Origin: Echinicola shivajiensis
Lineage (GTDB): Bacteria > Bacteroidota > Bacteroidia > Cytophagales > Cyclobacteriaceae
Length of the DNA: 64,000 bases
Direction: 5' to 3'
Assembly (NCBI RefSeq): GCF_018642165.1
Contig: NZ_JAHHZM010000003.1
Location: forward strand, 372,001-436,000
Shown: positions 42,927-51,093 of the stretch, piece after piece
How the letters are laid out: every line of letters starts with the position of its first letter
How positions within the stretch are numbered: position 1 is the first letter of the stretch
Program-made: the position numbers and the translations under genes
Notes under the pieces: generated by a model
Told to the model about the DNA's origin: nothing
Database searches by the model: none
The model's input: the letters and a program-made list of their open reading frames with translations, nothing else

Positions 42927-45401
42927 ATGAAACGAGTAAAAAGAGTAAAGCAAGCAATTGCAAAGATCACCTTGGGTTTGGGCTTAATGATAGGTACGGA
43001 GACTTTGGCGCAGGAAGCGCTCAGGGCACCGGCTTATCCATTGATCACCCATAACCCTAATCTAAGTATCTGGTCCATGAATGACCAGCTTAATCAAGCA
43101 TCTCCAAAACACTGGACAACAGCCGATCATGGTCTTTTGGGATTGATAAAGGTGGATGGAAAACCCTATCGCTTTTTAGGTAAGGAATCTAAGGTTTTCA
43201 ATTCAGTGTTGCCTACTACCGATCAGCGTGATTATAGTATGAGCTATACAGAAAAGGCGCCGAAATCTGGCTGGGAACAAGTAGGTTTTGACGACAGTGC
43301 ATGGGAAAAAGGACAGGCTCCTTTTACTGATCGTCGGGATATGGATGGCACTTTTTGGAATTCAGATGACCTTTGGTTGAGAAGAAGTTTTGATCTAAGA
43401 GACAGTAAAAATCTGAAAGAACTTTTTCTTAAAATTAGGCATGATGATGATATCAAGGTTTATCTGAATGGAGAGCAAATCTATCAACTGAAGGGGTGGA
43501 TTCATCGCTTTGATTATATAGAGATTCCCCAAAACATTAAACAAGGCCTTAAAGAAAAAGGCAATGTGCTGGCGGTGCATATTAGAAATACGGGAGGTGG
43601 CAGATGGTTGGATTTAGGACTTGCAGAAGGAGTTGTTCAGCCTGAAATGGAGCAACTTACTGCAGCTGTGCAGACAGGAGTTCATCTTAGCGCCACCCAA
43701 ACTCAATATGAATTTGATTGTGGCGGTGTAGCTTTGACCGTAAATTTCACTTCGCCACTGCTATTGGATGACTTGGATCTTTTGGCAAGGCCCATTTCTT
43801 ATATTACCACGGAAGTCAAAAGTAAAGATGGAAAAGAGCATGATGTTCAGATCGCCCTTGGCGTGTCTTCGGATTTGGCCGTCCATCAGCCTAGCCAAGA
43901 AGTAGCTACTTCTAGGTATCAGGAAGGGAAATTGGATATCATGAAAGCCGGAACAGTTGAACAAAATGTTTTGGGCAGAAAGGGTGATGATGTGCGCATT
44001 GACTGGGGACATTTGTATGTGGCCACTGTAAAAGGTGAAAATACCCAGCATTGGCTAAATAATGAAGGAAATATTCTGGGGACTTGGGATCAAGCCCATG
44101 CCACAAGTGGAGCGCTACAGTCCAGAGGGATAATGCTGAATACCAAAGTGAATATGGGAAGTGTAGGATCCAAAGCGAAGGAGCAATTGTTTTTACTTGG
44201 TTATGACGAAGAATTAGCTATCCAATACTTCGGGAAAAACTTGGAACCGTGGTGGAAAACCTCAGAAGGAGGAAGTTTTGAAGCTTTATTAGAAAAAGCA
44301 GCAGATGATTATAAAAGCATCGCTAAGCGCTGTGACGCTTTTGATAAAAAGATGTACAAAGAAACACTAAAAGCCGGTGGAGAGAAATATGCGGATATGT
44401 GTGTGTTGGCCTATCGTCAAGCGATAGCTGCGCATACCTTAGTCGAAAGTCCTGAAGGTGAACTGCTTTTTATGTCCAAAGAAAACAATAGTAATGGCTC
44501 TATCAATACGGTGGATGTAACTTATCCTTCAGCTCCTATTTTCCTGCACTATAATCCAGATTTGATGAAAGGCATGTTGAATGGAATTTTTCATTATTCT
44601 GAGAGTGGTAGGTGGAAGAAACCTTTTCCTGCACATGATTTAGGAACTTACCCCATCGCCAATGGACAAACCTATGGGGAAGATATGCCTGTGGAAGAGG
44701 CAGGTAATATGCTTTTGCTGACAGCAGCTATAGTGGATCAGGAAAAGGATCCTGCATATGCGAAAAAGCATTGGGAAGTGTTGACCATTTGGGCAGAGTA
44801 CCTGAGGAAAAGCGGTTTTGATCCAGCCAACCAGCTGTCTACAGATGATTTTGCTGGACACCTGGCCAGAAATGCCAACCTCTCTGTAAAGGCGATTTTA
44901 GCTTTGGCAGCATATGGAAAAATGGCAGGAATGATGGGGGACAAGGATGTCCAAGCGGATTATATCAATGAAGCAAGGGACATGGCCAAAAAATGGATGA
45001 AGCTAGCCGATGATGGTGATCATTATTCCTTGGCTTTTGAAACTCCCGGTACATGGAGTGAAAAGTATAATTTGGTTTGGGATGAAATTCTTGATTTAAA
45101 TGTATTCCCAGAAAAAGTAGCCGATAAGGAAATTGCTTATTATCTGACCAAACAGGAAAAATATGGCTTGCCTTTGGACAGTAGAAAAACCTATTCCAAA
45201 TCAGACTGGGTCTTTTGGACAGCTTCCTTGGCCGATAATCAGGAGGATTTTAACGCTTTGATTGCACCAATGTGGAAATATGCCAATGAAACTCCAAACA
45301 GGGTTCCGATCAGTGATTGGCATGAAACCAAAGATGCGAAGGTGATGAATTTCCGTGCTAGGTCTGTAGTAGGAGGTTATTTTATCAAATTGCTTTATTA
45401 G
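42927..45401 (+). CDS. Glutaminase-A-like exported protein (DUF4964/DUF5127/DUF4965/DUF1793)
   Basis: An 824-residue exported protein with a signal peptide to about residue 28 (TETLAQEALR). It has the domain order of the fungal glutaminase A family: an N-terminal DUF4964-like part (PAYPLITHNPNLSIWSMNDQ), a galactose-binding-like insertion at about 110-235 (FDDSAWEKGQAPFTDRRDMD, LFLKIRHDDDIKVYLNGEQI), DUF5127, the DUF4965 (alpha/alpha)6-type domain and the C-terminal DUF1793 part (YSLAFETPGTWSEKYNLVWD). In fungi the family includes secreted glutaminase, but the fold is that of glycosidase-like barrels and the bacterial members are uncharacterised as far as I know, so a role on glycans or glycopeptides is possible. 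It lies after the locus 3 terminator with its own 280-base upstream region. Confidence 0.82.
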   Translation: MKRVKRVKQAIAKITLGLGLMIGTETLAQEALRAPAYPLITHNPNLSIWSMNDQLNQASPKHWTTADHGLLGLIKVDGKPYRFLGKESKVFNSVLPTTDQRDYSMSYTEKAPKSGWEQVGFDDSAWEKGQAPFTDRRDMDGTFWNSDDLWLRRSFDLRDSKNLKELFLKIRHDDDIKVYLNGEQIYQLKGWIHRFDYIEIPQNIKQGLKEKGNVLAVHIRNTGGGRWLDLGLAEGVVQPEMEQLTAAVQTGVHLSATQTQYEFDCGGVALTVNFTSPLLLDDLDLLARPISYITTEVKSKDGKEHDVQIALGVSSDLAVHQPSQEVATSRYQEGKLDIMKAGTVEQNVLGRKGDDVRIDWGHLYVATVKGENTQHWLNNEGNILGTWDQAHATSGALQSRGIMLNTKVNMGSVGSKAKEQLFLLGYDEELAIQYFGKNLEPWWKTSEGGSFEALLEKAADDYKSIAKRCDAFDKKMYKETLKAGGEKYADMCVLAYRQAIAAHTLVESPEGELLFMSKENNSNGSINTVDVTYPSAPIFLHYNPDLMKGMLNGIFHYSESGRWKKPFPAHDLGTYPIANGQTYGEDMPVEEAGNMLLLTAAIVDQEKDPAYAKKHWEVLTIWAEYLRKSGFDPANQLSTDDFAGHLARNANLSVKAILALAAYGKMAGMMGDKDVQADYINEARDMAKKWMKLADDGDHYSLAFETPGTWSEKYNLVWDEILDLNVFPEKVADKEIAYYLTKQEKYGLPLDSRKTYSKSDWVFWTASLADNQEDFNALIAPMWKYANETPNRVPISDWHETKDAKVMNFRARSVVGGYFIKLLY

Positions 45402-45839
45402 CATTAATAGTCAGGGGCTAGACATTGGATGCTCACATTTGGTAGAGGAGATGAAATAACCTTTGTCAGTGGAGTTTAACAATTAATTTGTGCACCGTTG
45501 TCTAACTACTTAGAAGCTATTTGAACTTCAACTCACATAACCACCAAGAAAACTACTTAATTGCTTAATTATTCCTATTGTTTTTGGATTTCAGGCTGCC
45601 CAGAATATGGGTAGCCTGATTCCATTTAAAATGGCCAGCGAAAATCAATAATAAAACCTTGGTAGCTAATACATGGATAGGATAAATTGGAAAAGGGATA
45701 CTTGCCTAAAATTTCCTTAAAAGCAACGATATTGTGAGTGAAAGTAAATTAATTTGGAGATAGATTCCCTGCCTAATAAACAAATATATATAAGCCCCGA
45801 TGACCTACCATTTTTATTAAATAACTCTAAAGAAAAACC
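45402..45839. other. Non-coding gap after the DUF4965 gene, with a terminator-like hairpin
   Basis: No open reading frame is supported. CAGGCTGCCC (45592-45601) and GGGTAGCCTG (45609-45618) form a 10-bp stem with one G-U pair and a 7-base loop, about 190 bases after the stop codon, which may be the terminator of the DUF4965 gene. The rest is AT-rich and presumably holds the promoter of the peptidase gene at 45840. Confidence 0.55.
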
Positions 45840-46532
45840 ATGAAATTTAAAAGATTAAGTTTAGCTCTTTGTTTGAGCAGCATGACATTGTTTGGTCTTC
45901 AAGCAAAAGGCGAAATTGAAGACAAAGAAGTACTAAAAAAAGGAAAGTTTACGCTTACCTTTATCAATCAAGATTCTGATTTAGATGAAGAGGTTAAGGA
46001 AGGTTTAATCAAGACCTTTTTCAAGGTCTATCCGAAAATGGTCAAGGATTTCAATCAAGAAGCGACTAAAGAGGTCACTGTGACAATTGATACAGCTTAT
46101 AATGGCGTCGCATATGCCCATAATGGTAAGATTACCATAGCTTCTAAATGGTTGGAAAAGAAGCCAAGTGATTTGGATGTGATTACCCATGAGGGCATGC
46201 ATTTGGTACAGGCTTATCCAGGAGGTTCAGGGCCAGGTTGGCTGACGGAGGGGATTGCAGATTATGTTCGTTATGCTTATGGGGTAGACAATGAAGGAGC
46301 TGGTTGGGCTTTGCCTGATTTTAATTCGGAACATAAATACCATAACAGTTATCGGATAACAGCTAGATTTTTGCTTTGGATCAACCAAAATTTCGACAAA
46401 AATTTCGTAAAGAGTATGGACGAAAAAATGCGAAACAAGGAATATTCTGATACACTTTGGAGCTTGTACACGGGCAAAACATTAGAGGAACTTTGGGAGC
46501 AATATTCCAATGATCCGGAAGTGAAAATATAA
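45840..46532 (+). CDS. Basic secretory protein (BSP) family metallopeptidase
   Basis: A 230-residue exported protein (signal peptide to about residue 22, LFGLQAKG) of the family first named from plant basic secretory proteins. The zinc site is H117-E-G-M-H121 in ITHEGMHLVQAYPGG, followed by the conserved WLTEGIADYVRYAYG block (135-148) that supplies the third ligand region. The family is predicted to be peptidases acting outside the cell; plant members respond to pathogens. It stands alone between two hairpins, after the DUF4965 gene on the same strand, and together these two suggest protein or glycoprotein breakdown near locus 3. Confidence 0.85.
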   Translation: MKFKRLSLALCLSSMTLFGLQAKGEIEDKEVLKKGKFTLTFINQDSDLDEEVKEGLIKTFFKVYPKMVKDFNQEATKEVTVTIDTAYNGVAYAHNGKITIASKWLEKKPSDLDVITHEGMHLVQAYPGGSGPGWLTEGIADYVRYAYGVDNEGAGWALPDFNSEHKYHNSYRITARFLLWINQNFDKNFVKSMDEKMRNKEYSDTLWSLYTGKTLEELWEQYSNDPEVKI

Positions 46533-46550
46533 TTTTTAGTTCCAAAATAA

Positions 46551-46581
46551 TTCATGCCATGACTCAAAGTCGTGGCATGAA
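46551..46581. repeat. REP-like palindrome, left flank of the RAYT gene
   Basis: TTCATGCCATGACT (46551-46564), CAA loop, AGTCGTGGCATGAA (46568-46581): a 14-bp stem with one T-G mismatch. It almost touches the RAYT stop codon (46583-46585) and lies 18 bases after the BSP stop codon, so it can also act as a terminator between the two convergent genes. Confidence 0.8.
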
Positions 46582-46582
46582 G

Positions 46583-47167
46583 TTAAACATTGTCCTCAAG
46601 AAGTAGCTTGTAAGATTCCTTTATGAAATGAATAGGGGAACTTGGGAGATCTAATAGTTGGTATGCGAGTTTTTTATTACATAAAGTATCATTTCGGTAG
46701 CCTGCATAATCTTGAAATGAGCTCATTTCCCAATGTTCCATTTTTTTTACTAAACTTGCTCGGACTGGGTTTTGATGAATATAGTGAAAACATATTAAGG
46801 GATAATTATCTGCATTTGCAGAACTCATAGCATGACTTGAGGTCATGCCATGAGTTTCTAATTGTTTGATTTTTGTGTTCTGGCTAAATAATGAGCCTGT
46901 TTGGCCACGTTCCTTATTTATAGCCCTTGTGTATGAGCGGAGCATTATTTTTAAACCATTACTGAATTTACTTCTTTGAAAATTCACTTTGGTATTAATC
47001 ATAAAATGAAAATGATTGTTCATCAAGCAATACGCTAGGATATCCACATGTGGTAATAAATGTGTTTGTGCTTTGCTAAGGAAATAGATGAAATTTCTTT
47101 TTTCAAAAAATATATTTTGACGATTATTTCCTCGATTATAAAGGTGATACAATCTGTTTGGTAACAT
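46583..47167 (-). CDS. REP-associated tyrosine transposase (RAYT, IS200/IS605-like Y1 HUH protein)
   Basis: A 194-residue single-strand transposase of the Y1 HUH type. The HUH metal motif is H52-F-H54 in MNNHFHFMI and the likely catalytic tyrosine is Y129 in CFHYIHQNPVRASLV, a block diagnostic of REP-associated transposases. These proteins recognise and nick REP hairpins and are usually domesticated, single-copy genes. Here matching palindromes flank the gene at 46551-46581 and 47219-47255. Residues 104-116 (ETHGMTSSHAMSS), between the HUH motif and the tyrosine, are encoded by a third related palindrome, a segment I do not recall in other family members. The frame is intact, so the protein may still be active. 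Confidence 0.88.
   Translation of the reverse strand: MLPNRLYHLYNRGNNRQNIFFEKRNFIYFLSKAQTHLLPHVDILAYCLMNNHFHFMINTKVNFQRSKFSNGLKIMLRSYTRAINKERGQTGSLFSQNTKIKQLETHGMTSSHAMSSANADNYPLICFHYIHQNPVRASLVKKMEHWEMSSFQDYAGYRNDTLCNKKLAYQLLDLPSSPIHFIKESYKLLLEDNV
46822..46856. repeat. REP-like palindrome inside the RAYT coding sequence
   Basis: AACTCATAGCATGAC (46822-46836), a 5-base loop, then GTCATGCCATGAGTT (46842-46856): a 15-bp stem with one mismatch. It shares the CATGCCATGA core with the flanking REP-like copies. It is read in frame by the RAYT gene without breaking it. Confidence 0.75.
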
Positions 47168-47558
47168 AGTTGAAAAAAGATTAGAAATTTAAAAATGATC
47201 TGTTCTTAATATACAAAATAATTCATGCCATGATTCAAAGTCGTGGCATGAATTAGGAATTTCAACCCTTTCGCATAATTACTTTTTAAAGATTATTTTT
47301 TTGTTAATTTTGTCCTAATAATTAACTCCAAAATTCCATTTTTAAAGAACCACCATTAAAAATAGCATAGATTTTGGTATAGCGCTAAATAAATGTAAGT
47401 CTTGTAAGTGGCTTAATTTTAGTCTATTAAAGAGGCTGTTTAGCCTTTGATTGATTTTTTTGAGGATATTTAAGTATGGTTTGTAGCAATATCGTACTTA
47501 TCTCCGTCTTGTTGATGTATTTGGCAGACGAAACCAACTAACCACAAACTACTACCAA
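47168..47558. other. Intergenic region between the RAYT and GT4 genes
   Basis: Apart from the REP-like palindrome at 47219-47255, the region has no gene. A small hairpin, AGGCT (47433-47437) with AGCCT (47442-47446), is followed by TTTGATTGATTTTTTT and could be a weak terminator or leader attenuator before the glycosyltransferase gene. The two divergent genes must both start from here. Confidence 0.45.
47219..47255. repeat. REP-like palindrome, right flank of the RAYT gene
   Basis: TAATTCATGCCATGATT (47219-47235), CAA loop, AGTCGTGGCATGAATTA (47239-47255): a 17-bp stem with two G-U-type mismatches. Its central 31 bases differ from the left-flank copy at a single position. It lies 52 bases upstream of the RAYT start codon. 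Confidence 0.8.
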
Positions 47559-48722
47559 ATGAGAATTGGATTTGATGCAAAGCGTGCTTTTAAGAATTTT
47601 ACAGGATTGGGCAATTATAGCCGATTTATCCTTAAATCACTAAGCGATAATTTTCCTTCAAATAAATATTTTTTATTTACTCCTAACTATGGGCGTAAGA
47701 GTGAGGAAATAGCTATCGCTTGTAAAAATCCCAATCAAAGGATTGTATTGCCTTCTGATATGTGGAAGCTGCCTGTTCTTTCTGGAGCTTGGAGAAGTGT
47801 GTTTCAGGGAATCAAACACCTGGACAATCAACTGGAAATTTTCCATGGTTTGAGCAATGAAATTCCTTTTATCAAGAATAAGTCGACCAAGTATGTAGTA
47901 ACAGTACATGACCTATTGTTCTGCAGGTATCCTGAATTATTTAATCCCATCGATGTACAGATCTATAAATTAAAGATGGAAAGGTCATGTAGAGAGGCCG
48001 ATCAGGTCATAGCCATCAGCCAGCAGACCAAAGAAGATCTTGTGAACTTTTTGGGGATTGATGTCCACAAAATCAAGGTGGTTTATCAAGGATATCATGA
48101 AAACTATAATAGAGAAGTCACAGAAGAACAACTTCATTTGGTAAAGTCAAAATATAGTCTTCCTGATCAATATTTGCTTTTTGTAAGCACCATCGAAAAG
48201 CGCAAAAATGTGCAATTGATCCTGAAGGCAATGAAGGAAAAACATGATTGGAATCTGCCATTGGTGGTAGTGGGACGGGCTACATCCTATGTGAATACAC
48301 TAAGGACAATGGTGGAAGAGTACGGTTTACAGGAAAAGGTGATTTTTCTACATAATGTATCCTTTGAGGATCTTCCGGCCATGTACAAGTTGGCCCATGT
48401 ATTTATCTACCCTTCTTATTTCGAGGGATTTGGTATTCCAATAATCGAGGCACAGAGGATGGGAACTCCAGTGATTACCAGTACGGGGTCTTGTTTTCAT
48501 GAAGCAGGGGGAGAAGGAGCTCTCTATGGTGATCCAGATGATCCTTCGGCATTGATCCAACATTTGGAAACACTTTCAAGAGAGGATAATCGGGCTGATT
48601 TCATTGACAAGGGATATAAGAACATTGCTCGGTTTGATCAAAGTATTATTTCCAGGGATATCATGAATGTCTATCAGGAAGTTTTGCAGGCTTATCCCGC
48701 CAAGCCAGCTTTGGTCACTTAA
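47559..48722 (+). CDS. GT4-family (GT-B fold) glycosyltransferase
   Basis: A 387-residue cytoplasmic glycosyltransferase of the GT4 type. The N-terminal Rossmann half starts MRIGFDAKRAFKNFTGLGNY, typical of mannosyltransferase-like members; the C-terminal half has LLFVSTIEKRKNVQLILKAM, the nucleotide-sugar site YPSYFEGFGIPIIEAQRMGT with the E-x7-E pair, and SCFHEAGGEGALYGDP. It probably adds a sugar during surface polysaccharide or glycolipid synthesis. It is divergent from the RAYT gene and is followed 25 bases later by a small lipoprotein gene on the same strand; the main glycosyltransferase group lies on the other strand from 50.3 kb. Confidence 0.88.
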   Translation: MRIGFDAKRAFKNFTGLGNYSRFILKSLSDNFPSNKYFLFTPNYGRKSEEIAIACKNPNQRIVLPSDMWKLPVLSGAWRSVFQGIKHLDNQLEIFHGLSNEIPFIKNKSTKYVVTVHDLLFCRYPELFNPIDVQIYKLKMERSCREADQVIAISQQTKEDLVNFLGIDVHKIKVVYQGYHENYNREVTEEQLHLVKSKYSLPDQYLLFVSTIEKRKNVQLILKAMKEKHDWNLPLVVVGRATSYVNTLRTMVEEYGLQEKVIFLHNVSFEDLPAMYKLAHVFIYPSYFEGFGIPIIEAQRMGTPVITSTGSCFHEAGGEGALYGDPDDPSALIQHLETLSREDNRADFIDKGYKNIARFDQSIISRDIMNVYQEVLQAYPAKPALVT

Positions 48723-48747
48723 AAAAGAAAATCAAATTTTTATAAAT

Positions 48748-49050
48748 ATGAAACCTAGTTTATTTATTGCTCTTTTTTTAGTTGTTTTTTTCAGTGCATG
48801 TACAGATGATGATCGACCCTTATTGAAAGCAGAAGGCATGGTGAAGGATACCGGTGATCCTGCTGTCGATGGCTGTGGCTGGTTGATTGAAATCAATGGA
48901 GAGAACTATAAACCAAAAAGCCTAAAGGACCGCTATAAAGTTGATGGCTTGGAAGTGTTTATCTATTATAATTTGTCAGGAGTTTCCTATTGCGGAATGG
49001 GTAGTACCGAGATCACTATGATATCGATTGATAATATTGAAACAAGGTAG
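48748..49050 (+). CDS. Small conserved Cys-containing lipoprotein of unknown function
   Basis: A 100-residue lipoprotein. The frame is open upstream to 48667 inside the GT4 gene, but the ATG at 48748 gives a clean signal peptide with lipobox SAC (Cys18), so it is chosen. The mature part has a CGW motif in AVDGCGWLIEINGENYKP and a second Cys in VSYCGMG, spaced as if for a disulfide, and is predicted mostly beta. Similar short Cys-containing lipoproteins are common in this phylum but I know no function. It lies between the GT4 gene and the cytolysin-like lipoprotein gene. Confidence 0.65.
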   Translation: MKPSLFIALFLVVFFSACTDDDRPLLKAEGMVKDTGDPAVDGCGWLIEINGENYKPKSLKDRYKVDGLEVFIYYNLSGVSYCGMGSTEITMISIDNIETR

Positions 49051-49243
49051 TTTAATATCAATATTCCCTAAATTTTTCAATTGTCATTATTATTAAGAAA
49101 AATTAGTTTGAAACAGGTCAGGGTGTGGTTTTTTATTGAGATTACCATTTATCATAATTAATCTTGAAAGGTTTTCTAAAGCAGGTAGTTTAAGTAGTTT
49201 CGCGAAGAAATTACATTTTATATTTATTAAGTTTTATTTAATT

Positions 49244-50254
49244 ATGCGTAAGTTTTTGATTGTTAGTTTTTTAGCTGTGTCAGTGTTTTCCTGTAAAGAA
49301 GATCAGGAGATTGTTCCTGATAAGACAGGTGAAATCGTTTGGGAGACAAAGAGTGAATCGACAACATATCATTCATTCCCTTTATTGAATAGAGATGTTT
49401 ATATGCAATTTCCTGGTGCTTTGATCACATTGGAAAGTATCTCAGAAGAAAACTATGATTATGTTTTCAATTATAACTATAATGAAGTTGCTATTCATAC
49501 AAGTCTTGATGGGGCAAGTCCTGTCAGCCAAATGATGATTCCTAGCTATGGCAATTTCGTAGAATTTGAAAATTCATCTATTTATTTAAATCCCACTCCC
49601 CCTAATAAAGCAGAGGAAAATATTGTTTCGCATGAACAATGGGTAAAGCCTATTTATTCCATGGATCATTTATACATGGAGTTGGGAGGTAATGCTTTTC
49701 TTTTGAATAATGATGTGGCTGATAAGATTAAATATGGGGAAAAGGATGGAAAAAGCAGAGGAATGTTTTTTTCGGAAACCATTAATTATTCCTATAACAT
49801 AGAGGTCCCAACTGGCTCTTCCCTGATAAAGGAGTCTCCAGATGATGAAGCTTTTAAGGATATGACCCCTGTATATGTGTCCAAAATTAATATGGGAAAA
49901 ATGGCTGTTGTCTTTTTTGAATCGTCCAGCCCTTATGAAGAGGTGGAAGCAGCTTTGTTAGGATTAATGGATGATAAAGTGTTAACTGATAAGCAAGTAA
50001 AGTTATTAGAAGAAACCAAGTTTATTGTTAGTGTTTCAAGAGGTTGGAATGGTTTGGAAATCCCACTTTCTTCTGAAGGATTAAACGATTATGAAGATTT
50101 TAAATCCATGCTGGAATCCGGAGCTGAGGACCCTATTTATGGAGAAGGAAAATATGGGGCGATAGTCAGTTTTGAACTACGTCATATTGGTACCAATGAG
50201 CTTGCGGAGGCAACCTTTTCAGTAGATTATGAAGTGCCAACGGTAGTAGAATAG
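49244..50254 (+). CDS. Cholesterol-dependent-cytolysin-like lipoprotein lacking domain 4
   Basis: A 336-residue protein with a lipoprotein signal (MRKFLIVSFLAVSVFSC, Cys17); the frame is open further upstream to 49136, but the ATG at 49244 fits the signal. Several stretches resemble the thiol-activated cytolysin (CDC) family: TPVYVSKINMGKMAVVFFES (208-227) followed by SSPYEEVEAALLG (228-240) corresponds to the PPVYVS...YGR...ETTS...DVEAAF block of pneumolysin and perfringolysin as I remember them; ETKFIVSVSRG (257-267) and YGAIVSFELRH (304-314) match the following strands. The chain ends at VDYEVPTVVE, so the C-terminal membrane-binding domain 4 with its Trp-rich loop is missing. The protein is likely displayed on the outer membrane or in the periplasm. 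CDC-like proteins are reported from Bacteroidota; whether this one forms pores is unknown. Confidence 0.6.
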   Translation: MRKFLIVSFLAVSVFSCKEDQEIVPDKTGEIVWETKSESTTYHSFPLLNRDVYMQFPGALITLESISEENYDYVFNYNYNEVAIHTSLDGASPVSQMMIPSYGNFVEFENSSIYLNPTPPNKAEENIVSHEQWVKPIYSMDHLYMELGGNAFLLNNDVADKIKYGEKDGKSRGMFFSETINYSYNIEVPTGSSLIKESPDDEAFKDMTPVYVSKINMGKMAVVFFESSSPYEEVEAALLGLMDDKVLTDKQVKLLEETKFIVSVSRGWNGLEIPLSSEGLNDYEDFKSMLESGAEDPIYGEGKYGAIVSFELRHIGTNELAEATFSVDYEVPTVVE

Positions 50255-50263
50255 AATTAATTT

Positions 50264-50302
50264 AATAATCAAGCCATGACCCAAACTCATGGCTTGATTA
50301 TT
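50264..50302. terminator. REP-related palindrome acting as bidirectional terminator
   Basis: AATAATCAAGCCATGA (50264-50279) and TCATGGCTTGATTATT (50287-50302) form a perfect 16-bp stem with a 7-base loop between convergent genes. The core CCATGACCCAAACTCATGGC is closely similar to the CCATGACTCAAAGTCGTGGC core of the REP-like copies around the RAYT gene 3.7 kb away. Its right arm includes the stop codon of the minus-strand gene (50298-50300). Confidence 0.75.
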
Positions 50303-51083
50303 CGTCCCTAATATGTCTTTTGGAATACCCGAATATCTTTCTTCGGATTTTGTGGAAGTTTCGTTTGATGGGCCCGTATTGTTTAACGAATTCTTCATGT
50401 TTTTGCAATTGTCCAAAAGGATTGTTCTCTGGAATCCAATCCAATGTTTTGAAATGCTGGAAGTTTAGCTTCCAAATAGCATAATTAAAAGACAGCTGAT
50501 CTCTTCTACTTCTGGTATTGACTTCGTTCCACCAAAAATCCAGTAGCTCTTCCAACCTATTGTCTGACTTTCTAAACTGAAGTCCCCCTAGATTAAGACC
50601 ATATTGCTCTGGAAAACCTTCTGCCTTATAAAATTTTTCTTGCGCGATAAATTTTTCAGGCTTGTCCATATTATAGAATTGGCAAGCTTTAAACTCCTCA
50701 TAGATACAGTTTCTCTCAGGATGCTTTAATAAGGCTAACAGCGTATTGTCTGATAGGTGTTTTGATATTAGTTCATGGACACTTTTGGTGGTGATCAGAT
50801 AATGGGCGTCCACATAGATATTATAATCATATTTTTTATTTAGGACTTTATGTGGCTGTAATTTATAAAAGCGGTTTTCCATGGTTGGATCTTCAAACTG
50901 CCTTTTAACCCTTATGATTTTAAAGTTTTTGGACTTCAATAGTTTATTATCCGTAAAACAGATCAAATCTACCTCGGTAAGTAATTCCTCTGGGAAAAGA
51001 GGTTCTCTGATGATATCGTATTTACCGAAGATGGCGGTATAGATGACGATTTTTTTAGATGGAATTTTCTTTAAAAAAAACAT
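50298..51083 (-). CDS. DUF616 (TOD1/MUCI70-type) glycosyltransferase-like protein
   Basis: A 261-residue cytoplasmic protein of the DUF616 family, related to plant TOD1/MUCI70 and predicted to be a GT-A-fold glycosyltransferase. Landmarks: IVIYTAIFGKYDIIREP at the N terminus, VDLICFTDN, the DxD-like NIYVDAHYLI, LLALLKHPERNCIYEEFKAC, and YGLNLGGLQFRKSD. In bacterial surface-polysaccharide regions such genes are common. It is the last of a minus-strand group of glycosyltransferases and starts 10 bases after the preceding one. The stop codon lies within the REP-related terminator. Confidence 0.8.
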   Translation of the reverse strand: MFFLKKIPSKKIVIYTAIFGKYDIIREPLFPEELLTEVDLICFTDNKLLKSKNFKIIRVKRQFEDPTMENRFYKLQPHKVLNKKYDYNIYVDAHYLITTKSVHELISKHLSDNTLLALLKHPERNCIYEEFKACQFYNMDKPEKFIAQEKFYKAEGFPEQYGLNLGGLQFRKSDNRLEELLDFWWNEVNTRSRRDQLSFNYAIWKLNFQHFKTLDWIPENNPFGQLQKHEEFVKQYGPIKRNFHKIRRKIFGYSKRHIRDE

Positions 51084-51093
51084 TTTGAATTAC

